Source of the DNA: a bacterium
GTDB lineage: Bacteria > Krumholzibacteriota > Krumholzibacteriia > LZORAL124-64-63
Assembly (NCBI GenBank): GCA_020049465.1
Contig: JAIFKS010000076.1
Location: 1 to 62,928, forward strand
Length of the DNA stretch: 62,928 nucleotides
Reading direction: 5' to 3'
Under the pieces are notes generated by a model, which ran no database searches, was not told where the DNA came from, and was given only the letters and a program-made list of their open reading frames with translations. Made by a program: the position numbers and the translations under genes. Shown one piece after another: positions 26,667 through 35,306 of this stretch; the stretch's first letter is position 1, and every line of letters begins with the position of its first letter.

Positions 26667-27247
26667 TTGTTCTCGGCAACCGTGGGCAGGAACGTGACCG
26701 TCGTTCCGGCCGGGATCGCCACTTCGTGCTCGCTGCCCTCTTCATGGCCGTAGAACGTCAAGGCAAGGTTGGCCATGTAGACGACGTTGTTGGTCACCGG
26801 GTTCGGGTACCACGGTTCCTGCTTCATCTGCTGAGGTGCGAGCATGAACGAGACCAGGATCTCGTCGTTGATGGGCACGCGCGCGCTGAGCAGGCCGCGG
26901 GTCACGTTGTACTGGGCGATTTCGGCCGGGGCGCCGGGGCCCGGCGTCCAGACCGCGTCGTACGACGTGATGATGAACGCGCTGTAGGCGCCCTCATCCG
27001 GGATGGTCATCAGCGAGCCGTAGGGACGCGCCCAGAACAGCACGGGGGCCACGTCCAGGGGGACGTAGTCGTCGTTGGCGTTGATCACATCGGTGCCGAT
27101 GTTGAGCGCAGCCGAGACGAACGGCTGGCCGCCATTGATCGACTGGACCGAGCAGACAACGCGTTGCCACTCGTTATTGTTGTTCGACGAGCAGCCGGAC
27201 GCCAGCAGCGCCGCCGCGATCAGGGCGAACAGGACACGGGATTTCAC
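26663..27247 (-). CDS. Lipoprotein of unknown function
   Basis: I do not recognise this 194-residue protein. It has a lipoprotein signal (FALIAAALLASGC, lipid-modified Cys then SS) followed by a low-complexity asparagine run (NNNN). The mature part is predicted beta-rich (FYGHEEGSEHEVAIPAGTTV) with few charged residues, so a small beta-sandwich anchored to the outer membrane is plausible. The GTG start at 27247 is preceded by AGGAGGA at seven bases. It is convergent with lpxK, overlapping at the stop codons, and divergent from nadB. Confidence 0.75.
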   Translation of the reverse strand: MKSRVLFALIAAALLASGCSSNNNNEWQRVVCSVQSINGGQPFVSAALNIGTDVINANDDYVPLDVAPVLFWARPYGSLMTIPDEGAYSAFIITSYDAVWTPGPGAPAEIAQYNVTRGLLSARVPINDEILVSFMLAPQQMKQEPWYPNPVTNNVVYMANLALTFYGHEEGSEHEVAIPAGTTVTFLPTVAENN

Positions 27248-27262
27248 GTTTCATCCTCCTGG

Positions 27263-27292
27263 TGGACAGACATCCGCCGGAATGTTTATCTT
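27263..27292 (+). promoter_or_regulatory. Candidate promoter for the nadB-bsh operon
   Basis: TGGACA at 27263-27268 and TATCTT at 27287-27292 are separated by 18 bases. Transcription would start near 27299, giving a leader of about 100 bases before nadB. The -35 region overlaps the 5' end of the divergent lipoprotein leader. Confidence 0.5.
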
Positions 27293-27401
27293 CCACGGCG
27301 CAAGAGTAATCGTCCGCCGGCCGCGGGCCTTTAGCGCAATCATCATGCGTGTTCCCAGCGGTTTCCGGGCCAGTTCCCTTTCGACCGGATGGTTTCTCAT
27401 C

Positions 27402-29069
27402 GTGCCCCAGCCTGCCGCCGAGACCGTGGTCAGTCGTTGCCTGGTGATCGGTTCGGGCATCGCCGGCTTGCAATTCGCCCTGTTGGCGGCCGAAGGCGGT
27501 CCGGTCCGGGTCGTCACCAAGAAGGAAAGCCGCGAAAGCAGCACGAATTACGCGCAGGGCGGCATTGCGGCCGCGGTTTCGCCGCTCGATGATTTCGAAA
27601 CCCATGTTCAGGACACGTTGATCGCCGGCGACGGGCTCTGCCGTGAGGACGTGGTCCGGAAGATGGTCGAGGCGGGCCCGCATCTGATCGACCGTCTGCT
27701 CGGCTACGGGGTCGAATTCAGCCGGGATCCGGGCGGCGGCGGCTTTGCGCTGGGGCGCGAGGGCGGCCACACCCAGCGGCGCGTCCTGCACTGCCGCGAC
27801 CTGACCGGAAGCGAAATCGAAGGACGGCTGCTGGCGGCCTGCAACGCCCATGCGAACATCAGCGTCGACGAGGACCACATGGGACTCGAGCTGGTGCGCG
27901 GGAGCGAAGCGGGGCTGTCCGGTTCCGCGGCCGACCGCATCGTGGGGGCCCGGGTGCTGGATCGTCGCACGCGCCGCGTCGTGCTGCACCTGGCCGACGC
28001 GGTGGTCCTGGCCACGGGCGGTTGCGGCAAGGTCTACCTGTACACGAGCAATCCCGACATCGCGACCGGCGACGGTCTGGCGATGGCCTATCGCGCTGGC
28101 GCCGAGCTGCGCAATCTCGAGTTCGTTCAGTTCCACCCGACCTGCCTCTACCACGCCGAGGCCAAGAGCTTCCTCATCAGCGAAGCCGTGCGCGGCGAAG
28201 GCGCGGTGCTGATCAATCATCGTGGCGTGCGCTTTATGTCGCGGCACCATCCGCAGGCCGATCTGGCTCCGCGCGACGCGGTGGCGCGCGCCATCGACCA
28301 GGAGATGAAGGCCAGCGGCGAGCCCTGCGTGTACCTGGATCTGCGGCACCTTGAGCGCGCGATGGTCGAGAGCCGTTTCCCGAACCTGGTGGCGGCCTGC
28401 CGGCGCTTCGGCCTGGACATGGCCGGCGAACCGGTGCCGGTCGTGCCCGCGGCCCACTACATGTGCGGCGGCGTGGCCACGGACCTGGAGGCGCGGACGA
28501 CGCTGCCCGGACTGTTCGCGATCGGCGAAGTCGCGTGCACCGGCATCCACGGGGCGAACCGCCTGGCCAGCAACTCGCTGCTCGAGGCCGTGTACTTCGC
28601 CGAACGTGCGGCCGTCGCCGTGGCCGCCGAGCCGCGCCTTTTCGGTCCGCGCGTTCCGGTCGGGATACCCGCGGCGACGCTGAAACCGGCGGCCGAAACG
28701 GTCGTGTCTCCGGTCGTGGTGGAACACGATTGGGATGAACTGCGACGCGTGATGTGGGATTACGTCGGCATCGTGCGTGATCGGGAGCGCCTGGAGATCG
28801 CGCTGGGACGCGTGCGGGCGATCCGGCGCACCGTCGAAACCGTGCGGCGCCGCGTCGCACCGACGCCGGAGCTGGTCGAACTGGCCAACATCGCGCTGTT
28901 GGGCGAGCTCATCGTGATCTGCGCGTTGTCCCGGCCCGAGAGCCGCGGCCTGCATTACACGCTGGATCATCCCCTCCGACTGGAATCGGCCGTCGATTCG
29001 GTCATCCGCCGCGGCCGGCCGCTGGGAACCGAATCCTGCTGGGACGCTCCGGAGCCTTCTCTTGACTGA
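27402..29069 (+). CDS. nadB: L-aspartate oxidase
   Basis: NadB is the FAD enzyme that oxidises L-aspartate to iminoaspartate, the first step of NAD synthesis. The 555-residue protein opens with the dinucleotide-binding CLVIGSGIAGLQFALLAAEG. It contains the family hallmark TNYAQGGIAAAV, the histidine-containing EGGHTQRRVLHCRDLTG, and HGANRLASNSLLEAVYF near the C-terminal third. The GTG at 27402 is favoured by its distance to the FAD motif; an in-frame ATG at 27345 would add 19 residues. It overlaps the following methyltransferase by eight bases, tying NAD synthesis to the bacillithiol operon. Confidence 0.93.
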   Translation: MPQPAAETVVSRCLVIGSGIAGLQFALLAAEGGPVRVVTKKESRESSTNYAQGGIAAAVSPLDDFETHVQDTLIAGDGLCREDVVRKMVEAGPHLIDRLLGYGVEFSRDPGGGGFALGREGGHTQRRVLHCRDLTGSEIEGRLLAACNAHANISVDEDHMGLELVRGSEAGLSGSAADRIVGARVLDRRTRRVVLHLADAVVLATGGCGKVYLYTSNPDIATGDGLAMAYRAGAELRNLEFVQFHPTCLYHAEAKSFLISEAVRGEGAVLINHRGVRFMSRHHPQADLAPRDAVARAIDQEMKASGEPCVYLDLRHLERAMVESRFPNLVAACRRFGLDMAGEPVPVVPAAHYMCGGVATDLEARTTLPGLFAIGEVACTGIHGANRLASNSLLEAVYFAERAAVAVAAEPRLFGPRVPVGIPAATLKPAAETVVSPVVVEHDWDELRRVMWDYVGIVRDRERLEIALGRVRAIRRTVETVRRRVAPTPELVELANIALLGELIVICALSRPESRGLHYTLDHPLRLESAVDSVIRRGRPLGTESCWDAPEPSLD

Positions 29070-29892
29070 GCCCTGGTACAGGGTGGCCTTCGGCGCGTTC
29101 TATCCCGTGCTCTATGCCCACCGCGATGACGACGAGGCCCGGCGCTGCGTTCGGCGCCTGCCGGATCTGGCGCCGCTTGCGGATGCGCGCGCCCTGCCGG
29201 TCCTGGATCTCGGCTGCGGCGACGGCCGCCACCTGCGCTGGCTGAGGGAACAGGATCTGACGGTGATCGGCCTGGATCTCTCGCGGCCCCTGCTGGCGGC
29301 AGCCGCGGCGCGCGCGCCCGAGGTGGCGTTCGTCTGCGCGGACATGCTCCGGTTGCCCTGCCGGGCCGGGGCTTTCGGCGCCGTGTTGTCGCTGTTCACG
29401 GCCTTCGGGTATTTTGGCGACGGCGATGATGCTCCTGCCGTCGATACCGGCGGCGCTGTCTGCCGGGGCGACGCGGCCGTGGCCGCGGGCATCGGGCGGG
29501 TGCTTGCCGACGGCGGGCACTGGTTCCTGGACTATCTGGACGCCGATCGCGTGCGCCTGGAACTGGCGGCCGGACCGATTTCACGGAAGCGCGAAGCTGG
29601 ACCGCTCGAGGTGCTGGAGACGCGACGGCTGGACGCGTCCGGCGGGGCGGTCGTGAAGGACGTCCGCCTGAGCGCGGCCCCCGGCCGCGACGCCGAAGCG
29701 GCCGCGCTCGGCGTGGGATCGGTCGGCATTGCCTATCGCGAGAGGGTGGCGCTGTACACGCTGGCGGAACTGGACCTGCTGGCCGCCGGCGGCGGGCTGC
29801 ACCGTGTGGCCGGCGCCGGCGACTACGACGGAGCGCCGCTCGGAGCCGGTCCGCGCTGGCTGCTCGTCTACCGGAAGGAAGATCACGCGTGA
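29062..29892 (+). CDS. SAM-dependent methyltransferase, probable bacillithiol N-methyltransferase
   Basis: This 276-residue protein is a class I SAM methyltransferase: SAM-binding motif I is VLDLGCGDGRHLRWL, motif II ends with VIGLDLSRP, and the acidic/later motifs include FVCADMLRLPCRAGAFGAV. It is wedged between nadB (8-base overlap) and bshC (4-base overlap), so it is translationally coupled to bacillithiol synthesis. N-methyl-bacillithiol is known from Chlorobi, where a SAM methyltransferase has been implicated. By position I infer the same role here, but the substrate is unproved. The TTG start at 29062 is the only reasonable start near the nadB end. Confidence 0.75.
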   Translation: MTEPWYRVAFGAFYPVLYAHRDDDEARRCVRRLPDLAPLADARALPVLDLGCGDGRHLRWLREQDLTVIGLDLSRPLLAAAAARAPEVAFVCADMLRLPCRAGAFGAVLSLFTAFGYFGDGDDAPAVDTGGAVCRGDAAVAAGIGRVLADGGHWFLDYLDADRVRLELAAGPISRKREAGPLEVLETRRLDASGGAVVKDVRLSAAPGRDAEAAALGVGSVGIAYRERVALYTLAELDLLAAGGGLHRVAGAGDYDGAPLGAGPRWLLVYRKEDHA

Positions 29893-31439
29893 ACCTCGGG
29901 TGGGAACAGGGTGCGCCGCTGGCCGATCTGGCGGGTACGGGACCGGGCTTCGCCGCCTGGTTGTCCACCGGCGCCGCCGAGGGGCCCGCTGAAGCGACCC
30001 AGGCGACCCTGAGCGCACTGAACGACCCCGGTCCGGGGTTGGGGGCGCCCCTGTTCGGCGGGGCCGCTGGCGCCGCCTGGAGAGCTTCCCGCGCTGCTGC
30101 GGACGAAGCCGGGAGCGCGGACGCCCGAACGCTGGCGGATCTGGCTGCCGGCCGGCTGGACGTGGTCGTCACCGGTCAGCAGCCCGGTTTCATGGGCGGA
30201 CCGCTCCTGACGTTGCACAAGATCGCGACGGCCGTGGCTCTGGCCGCCGGGCGGACGGCGGCGGGGCGACCGACGGTACCCGTGTTCTGGTGCGGCGACG
30301 ACGACGACGACCTGGTCGAGGCGCTCGCGCCGGTGGGCTGGGATCCGGCGGCGTCGGCGCTCGTGCGCGCGGACGGGCGCGCCGCCGCCCGCGGCGGCGG
30401 GATCGAGCGCGTGATGATCGGCGCGACCCCGGTGCGGCGCTGGTGCGGCCCCGCCGCCGCGCTCCTGCAGCGGCTGGCTGCGGCGCCGGAATCCGGATCG
30501 CTGGTGAAGGAACTGGCCGACCTGTGGGCGACCGCGCTTGCCGGGGACTGGGACTGGTCGCGGCTGAATGTCGCGGCCGTCGCCCGCGTGTTCGCCGGCC
30601 GGGGTCTCATCATCGTGCGTGGCGGCGATGCCGGACTGCACGAGGCGGCGGCGCCGTTCTACGCGGATCTGGGTGAGCGGCGCGAGCGCTTGCGCCTGCT
30701 GGCGCGCGCCGAAGGTCGGCGACTGGAAGCGCTCGGAGTGGTGCCGGCCGTTTCGGAACGTTCGCTGCGGCACGATCTGTTCGCGGCTGTCGATGGCCGA
30801 CGCGTGGCGCTTCCCGACGGCTCACTGCCGCCGCCGTCGGACCTGCGTCCGGGCGTGATGCTGCGCAGCCTGGTGCAGGACTGGCTGCTGCGCCCGGCGG
30901 CGGTCGTGGTGGGACCGGGAGAAGCGGCGTACCTGCGGCAACTCGCTCCCCTTTACGGGGATCTCGGCGTGTCGCGCTCACCGCTGGTTCCGCGGCTGTT
31001 CGCCTGGGTGCTTCCCGCGGATTTCCAGCGAAGCACGCTCGAAACGTACGCCCGGGGGCCGGCGCTGGACGAAGCGTCATCCGGCGCGCTGGCGGCACGG
31101 CTCGGGGCGAAGGCCGGACGGGAGTTGGCGGACATTCTGGCCTGCGAGCTGGGACTCGAACCGGAGCGCGCCGCGGCTCTGGCGCATGGACGGTCCCGCC
31201 GGTGGCAGCGCGGCGTGAAAGCGATGTTGCGGCAGGAAGCACGACGGCAATGGGAGCGTCAGACGGCGAACGCCCCGCTCTGGGTACTGCCCGAGGGCCG
31301 CAGGCAGGAGCGCAGGCTGGCCGCGTTCGCCGCCGCCGCCCTGATCGGCGACGGGCTACCGGACGCGCTCATCGGCGCTGCCCGCGACCACCTGGCGGGC
31401 GGTGCGAGCGGCAGCTGGCACGAGTACCTTATCGGCTAG
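29889..31439 (+). CDS. bshC: Bacillithiol synthase BshC
   Basis: BshC is the last enzyme of bacillithiol synthesis, adding cysteine to glucosaminyl-malate. The 516-residue protein has the family's hallmark VVTGQQPGFMGGPLLTLHK and the substrate-region PVFWCGDDDDDLVEA (commonly PVFWxAxEDHDxxE), then DLRPGVMLRSLVQDWLLRP and VVGPGEAAYLRQLAPLY. The GTG start overlaps the methyltransferase stop. The acidic run in the PVFW motif has no histidine where many homologues carry EDHD, a modest divergence. Confidence 0.93.
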   Translation: MNLGWEQGAPLADLAGTGPGFAAWLSTGAAEGPAEATQATLSALNDPGPGLGAPLFGGAAGAAWRASRAAADEAGSADARTLADLAAGRLDVVVTGQQPGFMGGPLLTLHKIATAVALAAGRTAAGRPTVPVFWCGDDDDDLVEALAPVGWDPAASALVRADGRAAARGGGIERVMIGATPVRRWCGPAAALLQRLAAAPESGSLVKELADLWATALAGDWDWSRLNVAAVARVFAGRGLIIVRGGDAGLHEAAAPFYADLGERRERLRLLARAEGRRLEALGVVPAVSERSLRHDLFAAVDGRRVALPDGSLPPPSDLRPGVMLRSLVQDWLLRPAAVVVGPGEAAYLRQLAPLYGDLGVSRSPLVPRLFAWVLPADFQRSTLETYARGPALDEASSGALAARLGAKAGRELADILACELGLEPERAAALAHGRSRRWQRGVKAMLRQEARRQWERQTANAPLWVLPEGRRQERRLAAFAAAALIGDGLPDALIGAARDHLAGGASGSWHEYLIG

Positions 31440-31556
31440 CCCGGCCGCGATCGGTGCGCGGCGGATTCCGCGCCGCCGCGTCAACAGGAGAACGTCGGCG
31501 CCGGGCGCGAGTCCGGAAACCGCGACCGGATGAACACGACAGGGGACGACGACACG

Positions 31557-32324
31557 ATGATCAACGACACGACCGCCGGCTGCGACCTGCTCGTGGTTTC
31601 CCCTCATCCGGACGACGCCGAAATCGGACTGGGCGGCATGCTGGCCGCCCTGAGTGCGCGTGGTCGGCGCGTCTGGGCCCTGGAACTGACGCGCGGCGAA
31701 CTGGGAACGAACTCCGATCCGGAAGAGCGCTGGTCCGAGGCGTCGGCCGCCGCCGATGTGCTGGGGCTGACCGGTCGCGTGCAACTGGCGCTGCCGGACG
31801 GTTTCATCGACGCCAACGATCAGGCGCAGGCCGCGGCCCTGGTCGCCGTGATCCGGCGGCTGCGGCCGGCGTGGCTGATCACCGCGCCCGAGCCGACGCG
31901 CCACCCCGACCACCAGGCCACCCCGGCGCTCGCCGCGCGCGCGGTGTTCCTTGCCCGATTGTCGACCTGGCGACCTGATCTGCCGCCGCTGCGGCTGCAC
32001 GGCGTGTCGGCGCTGCCCGACCCGGTCGACCGCTGGGAAACCGGGACGGTGGCCCAGGTCTGCACCGAGGACGGACGTCCGTCGTTCCTGTTCGACGTCA
32101 CCGGACACTGGGAGCGCAAGCTGGCGGCGCTCGACTGCTACCGCAGCCAGCTGCGCCGCGACGACGGCCGGCGCGCGACGGTCATCAACGACCCCGCCTT
32201 CCTGCAGCGGATCGACGACCGCGCCCGCCGCTGGGGGCGGCAGGCCGGTGTCGGTTGCGCCGAAGCGTTCACCACGCTGCAGGTGCCGGTGCTGGACGAC
32301 CTTCCCGCCGGGCCGTGGCGCTGA
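31557..32324 (+). CDS. bshB1: Bacillithiol biosynthesis deacetylase BshB1
   Basis: BshB removes the acetyl group of GlcNAc-malate with a zinc ion. The protein is about 255 residues from the ATG at 31557, which has an AGGGGAC site nine bases upstream; an ATG at 31530 would add nine residues. The LmbE-type zinc motif is VVSPHPDDAEIGLGGML (H, D, D) and the third ligand lies in EPTRHPDHQATPA. TRGELGTNSDPEERWSEA is also typical of BshB1. It sits between bshC and bshA, and its stop overlaps the bshA ATG. Confidence 0.92.
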   Translation: MINDTTAGCDLLVVSPHPDDAEIGLGGMLAALSARGRRVWALELTRGELGTNSDPEERWSEASAAADVLGLTGRVQLALPDGFIDANDQAQAAALVAVIRRLRPAWLITAPEPTRHPDHQATPALAARAVFLARLSTWRPDLPPLRLHGVSALPDPVDRWETGTVAQVCTEDGRPSFLFDVTGHWERKLAALDCYRSQLRRDDGRRATVINDPAFLQRIDDRARRWGRQAGVGCAEAFTTLQVPVLDDLPAGPWR

Positions 32325-33487
32325 TGCGCATGCCGGCGGTGGGCATCACCTGCTATCCCAGCCAGGGCGGCAGCGGCGTCGTGGCCAGCGAGCTCGGTCT
32401 GCACCTGGCGCGCATGGGCTGCGAGATCCATTTCATCACCACGCAGCTGCCGTTTCGCCTGGAGAACTACCACCAGAACATCTTCTACCACCCGGTGGAA
32501 CTGCCGCAGTACCCGGTGTTCCAGCACGCGCCCTACACGCTCAGCCTGGCTTCGACGATGCACGATGTGGCCCTGCGCTGCGGGCTGGACATCCTGCACG
32601 TGCACTACGCGGTGCCGCACGCGGCCGGCGCCTATCTGGCCCGTCAGATGCTGGGCCCCGAGCGCATCAAGGTCGTCACGACGCTGCACGGCACGGACAT
32701 CACGCTGGTGGGGCAGGAGCCGTCGTACTTCCCGATCACGCGCTTCCTGATCCAGCAGAGCGACGCCGTGACGGCGGTTTCCGGATTCCTGCGCGACGAA
32801 ACCGTGCGCGTGTTCGACTGCGGCCGGGACATCCAGGTGATCCCGAATTTCGTCGATGCCCGCCTGTACACGCCCGGCCGGGACGATGCCGTGCGGGCAC
32901 GCTTCGCGCTGCCGGACGAGAAGCTGCTCGTGCACGCCTCGAACTTCCGCAAGGTGAAGAACCCGCAGGCCGTGGTCGAAGTCTTCGCGCGGGTGGCGGC
33001 CGCCATGCCGGCGCGCCTGCTGCTGATCGGCGACGGGCCGGAGATGCCGGCGGTGCGTGAGGCTCTCGCCGCCCGGGGATTGACGGACCGGGTCAGTTTT
33101 CCCGGCGCCGTGACGGGACTGGAGGACCTGCTGCCGGTCTGCGATCTGCTGCTCCTGCCGTCCCTGCACGAGTCGTTCGGGCTGGTGGCTCTCGAGGCCA
33201 TGGCCTGCGGCGTCGTGGCGGTGGCGACCAGCCGTGGCGGGGCCGGAGAGTTCATCCACGACGGGGTGAACGGTTACCTGCGCGACCCGGAGGATCTGGA
33301 CGGCATGACCGCCGCTGCCCTGGCGGTCCTGGGCGACGACGGCCTTCGCCAGCACCTGGCCGAGGAGGCGCGCCGCGACGCCGCCGGCGACTTCGGGGCG
33401 CCCTGCGTGGTCAAGAAGTACCTTGAACTCTACGACCGGTTGCTCGCGCCCGGGGATCTGCGTTCCACTTTCGTGCGCGACGGTTGA
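32324..33487 (+). CDS. bshA: N-acetyl-alpha-D-glucosaminyl L-malate synthase BshA
   Basis: BshA is the first enzyme of the pathway, a GT4 glycosyltransferase that joins GlcNAc from UDP-GlcNAc to L-malate. The 387-residue protein has GITCYPSQGGSGVVASELG at the N-terminus and LHVHYAVPHAAGAYLAR, then VTTLHGTDITLVG. The donor-binding ESFGLVALEAMACGVVAVA of GT4 enzymes is near the C-terminus. The start at 32324 overlaps the bshB1 stop (TGATG). Together with bshC and bshB1 this gives the complete bacillithiol pathway within one operon. Confidence 0.94.
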   Translation: MRMPAVGITCYPSQGGSGVVASELGLHLARMGCEIHFITTQLPFRLENYHQNIFYHPVELPQYPVFQHAPYTLSLASTMHDVALRCGLDILHVHYAVPHAAGAYLARQMLGPERIKVVTTLHGTDITLVGQEPSYFPITRFLIQQSDAVTAVSGFLRDETVRVFDCGRDIQVIPNFVDARLYTPGRDDAVRARFALPDEKLLVHASNFRKVKNPQAVVEVFARVAAAMPARLLLIGDGPEMPAVREALAARGLTDRVSFPGAVTGLEDLLPVCDLLLLPSLHESFGLVALEAMACGVVAVATSRGGAGEFIHDGVNGYLRDPEDLDGMTAAALAVLGDDGLRQHLAEEARRDAAGDFGAPCVVKKYLELYDRLLAPGDLRSTFVRDG

Positions 33488-33511
33488 CAGATCGGCGGAC
33501 GCACCTACAAT
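33484..33511 (+). promoter_or_regulatory. Strong sigma-70-type promoter for the 33.5-kb gene
   Basis: TTGACA (33484-33489) and TACAAT (33506-33511), with 16 bases between them, form one of the best promoters in the window. It begins inside the bshA stop region and lies 43 bases before the gene at 33555, so that gene has its own transcription. Confidence 0.8.
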
Positions 33512-33554
33512 GAGGTCACGGCACCGCCGGACGGCGGGCCCAAGGACGTGAGGC

Positions 33555-33932
33555 GTGAGCGACACCCTGGAACTTCTGCAGACCATCCACGACCTGGCAG
33601 GGCGCCGCGGCGTGTTCCGCCCGGACGCCTATTTTTTTGTCCTGGAAGCGCTGGAGAGCGCTGTGAATTCCCGGCCCGAGCGCGGCCACGTCTCAGGAGA
33701 GGATCTCCTGGAAGAGGTGCGGCGGCTGGGGCAGGAACGGTACGGGGTCATGGCGCCGGACGTCTTCCGGGCCTGGGGCGTCCGCGCGACGCTCGATTTC
33801 GGGCGGGTCGTCTTCCATCTGGTGGAAGAAGGGCTGCTTCGCAAACGCGAACGCGACTCGCTCCGTGATTTCATCGACAAGTTCGATTTCGAGGATGCGT
33901 TCACCCTGCGGGTGATGCGCGGCAGGGGCTGA
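33555..33932 (+). CDS. Conserved hypothetical protein resembling the Minf_1886 family
   Basis: This 125-residue protein matches, by recalled pattern, the uncharacterised Minf_1886 family of Verrucomicrobia, Planctomycetes and related phyla. Typical features are AYFFVLEALE near the N-terminus, GHVSGEDLLEEVRRLGQERYG, VFRAWGVRATLDFGRVVFHL and a C-terminal FDFEDAF. It is mostly helical, with no signal peptide or membrane segment, so it is probably cytoplasmic. No function is known. It has its own strong promoter and GTG start. The downstream tolQ gene has a 207-base leader that holds a 7-bp hairpin at 34025-34045. Confidence 0.82.
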   Translation: MSDTLELLQTIHDLAGRRGVFRPDAYFFVLEALESAVNSRPERGHVSGEDLLEEVRRLGQERYGVMAPDVFRAWGVRATLDFGRVVFHLVEEGLLRKRERDSLRDFIDKFDFEDAFTLRVMRGRG

Positions 33933-34139
33933 AGAGCGGCGCTGGCGCGCCGGGGAACCGGAACCCATCTTCAGGTGTAGAATCCCTTTCGGGGCGCCCG
34001 CGAGGCCCCGCCCCAGGACAGACGGCCGTCGCCCTTTCCGACGGCGGCGCCAGGCCAGGAGGGCCCGGCAGGATCCGGTCATGATGGAGCCAGACCGGGA
34101 CCCCGCTCGCCGACCACCATGCTCCGTCGAGGAGAGTCC

Positions 34140-34880
34140 ATGGCTCTGCCCATCGCCTCAGTCCTGGCGCCGGCGCCCTTTCTGGGTGCCCTGACGGCCG
34201 GCGATATCATGAATCTGATCAACACTTCGACTTTCTTCGGCAAATTCATCCTGCTGGTGCTTCTCGTGATGTCCGTCCTGTCGTGGGCGGTCTTCATCGA
34301 CAAGGCCCGCGGGCTGACGCGGCTGCGCCGCGGACATGGGGCTTTCTGGGATCACTGCGACCGCTGGCTGGCCGGTGAGGTGACGCGACGTGATCTGGAC
34401 GCCTGGGCGCGCGCCAATGGCGATTTACCCCTGTGCAGCCTGTTGACCGCGGCCGGCCGGGCGAACGACACGGCCGGCGTCCGCCGCGCCAGCGAACGCG
34501 TCATGTACCTGGAGGTGGAGCATCTCGAGCGCTACGTGATCCTCCTGTCGACCACGGTCACAGTGGCGCCCTTCCTCGGACTGCTGGGAACGGTGTGGGG
34601 CATCATGGCGAGCTTCTGGAGCATGGCCTCGATGCACAGCGCGAATCTGACGGTCGTGGCCCCCGGCATCGCCGAGGCGCTGATCACGACGGTGGCTGGC
34701 CTGGGCGCCGCCATTCCCGCGGTCATTTTCTACAACATGCTGGTGCGCAAGATCGACCTCGTGGCCAACGAGATGGACCGTCTGCGGACGATTCTCGAGG
34801 AGTCTGTCGGCGCCGGGAACGGCAGCGGCGCGCGCGAGCCTCTGCACCGGCCGGAACGGCACGAACGGGAGACCATCTGA
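34140..34880 (+). CDS. tolQ: TolQ-like proton channel subunit
   Basis: TolQ forms the inner-membrane, proton-driven motor with TolR that energises the Tol-Pal system during cell division. The 246-residue protein has three hydrophobic segments (FFGKFILLVLLVMSVLSWAVF, TTVTVAPFLGLLGTVWGIMA, and VAPGIAEALITTVAGLGAAI followed by PAVIFYNM), the MotA/TolQ/ExbB layout. GLLGTVWGIMASF and the EALITTVAGL stretch are the conserved motor motifs. The ATG at 34140 has a GAGGAG site. It begins the tolQ-tolR-tolA/tonB-tolB-pal-cpoB operon; its stop overlaps tolR. Confidence 0.93.
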   Translation: MALPIASVLAPAPFLGALTAGDIMNLINTSTFFGKFILLVLLVMSVLSWAVFIDKARGLTRLRRGHGAFWDHCDRWLAGEVTRRDLDAWARANGDLPLCSLLTAAGRANDTAGVRRASERVMYLEVEHLERYVILLSTTVTVAPFLGLLGTVWGIMASFWSMASMHSANLTVVAPGIAEALITTVAGLGAAIPAVIFYNMLVRKIDLVANEMDRLRTILEESVGAGNGSGAREPLHRPERHERETI

Positions 34881-35305
34881 TGGCGCACCCCCGCCGTCGC
34901 GGCTATTCGGCCATGGCCTCGATCAACATCACGTCGCTGGTCGACGTGACGATGTGCATGCTGATCATCTTCATGCTGACGGCGCCGTACATCCAGGGTG
35001 GGGTCGAAGTGAACCTGCCCGAGACCGAGACGCGCGAGACCATCGTCAAGGAAGGTCCGGTCATCTCCGTCACGGCGACGCGTCAGGTCTTCTTCCAGGA
35101 GCAGGCCGTGTCCATGGAGGAACTGGCCGGCCTGCTGGCACCCTGGGCGGACCAGAAGGACAAGACGCCGGTCTATCTGCGCTGCGATGAAGAAGTGCCC
35201 TATGGCTTCGTGTTAAAGCTGATGGCGGCGGTTGAGCGGGAGGGCTTCGTCAACCTGAGCCTGGTGGCCGACCAGCCGGTCGCGACACCGGCGCGGAAGC
35301 CCTGA
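34880..35305 (+). CDS. tolR: TolR/ExbD family protein
   Basis: TolR is the small partner of TolQ, with one membrane segment and a periplasmic domain. The 141-residue protein has the N-terminal segment ASINITSLVDVTMCMLIIFM. The aspartate in LVDVTMCMLIIFML is the conserved proton-path residue of ExbD/TolR. A periplasmic domain follows (VEVNLPETETRETI). The ATG at 34880 overlaps the tolQ stop by one base. Confidence 0.93.
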   Translation: MAHPRRRGYSAMASINITSLVDVTMCMLIIFMLTAPYIQGGVEVNLPETETRETIVKEGPVISVTATRQVFFQEQAVSMEELAGLLAPWADQKDKTPVYLRCDEEVPYGFVLKLMAAVEREGFVNLSLVADQPVATPARKP

Positions 35306-35306
35306 G

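Noticed and set aside
27293..27401. Riboswitch in the nadB leader
   Set aside because: The leader is only about 100 bases and shows no recognisable NAD-related aptamer pattern.
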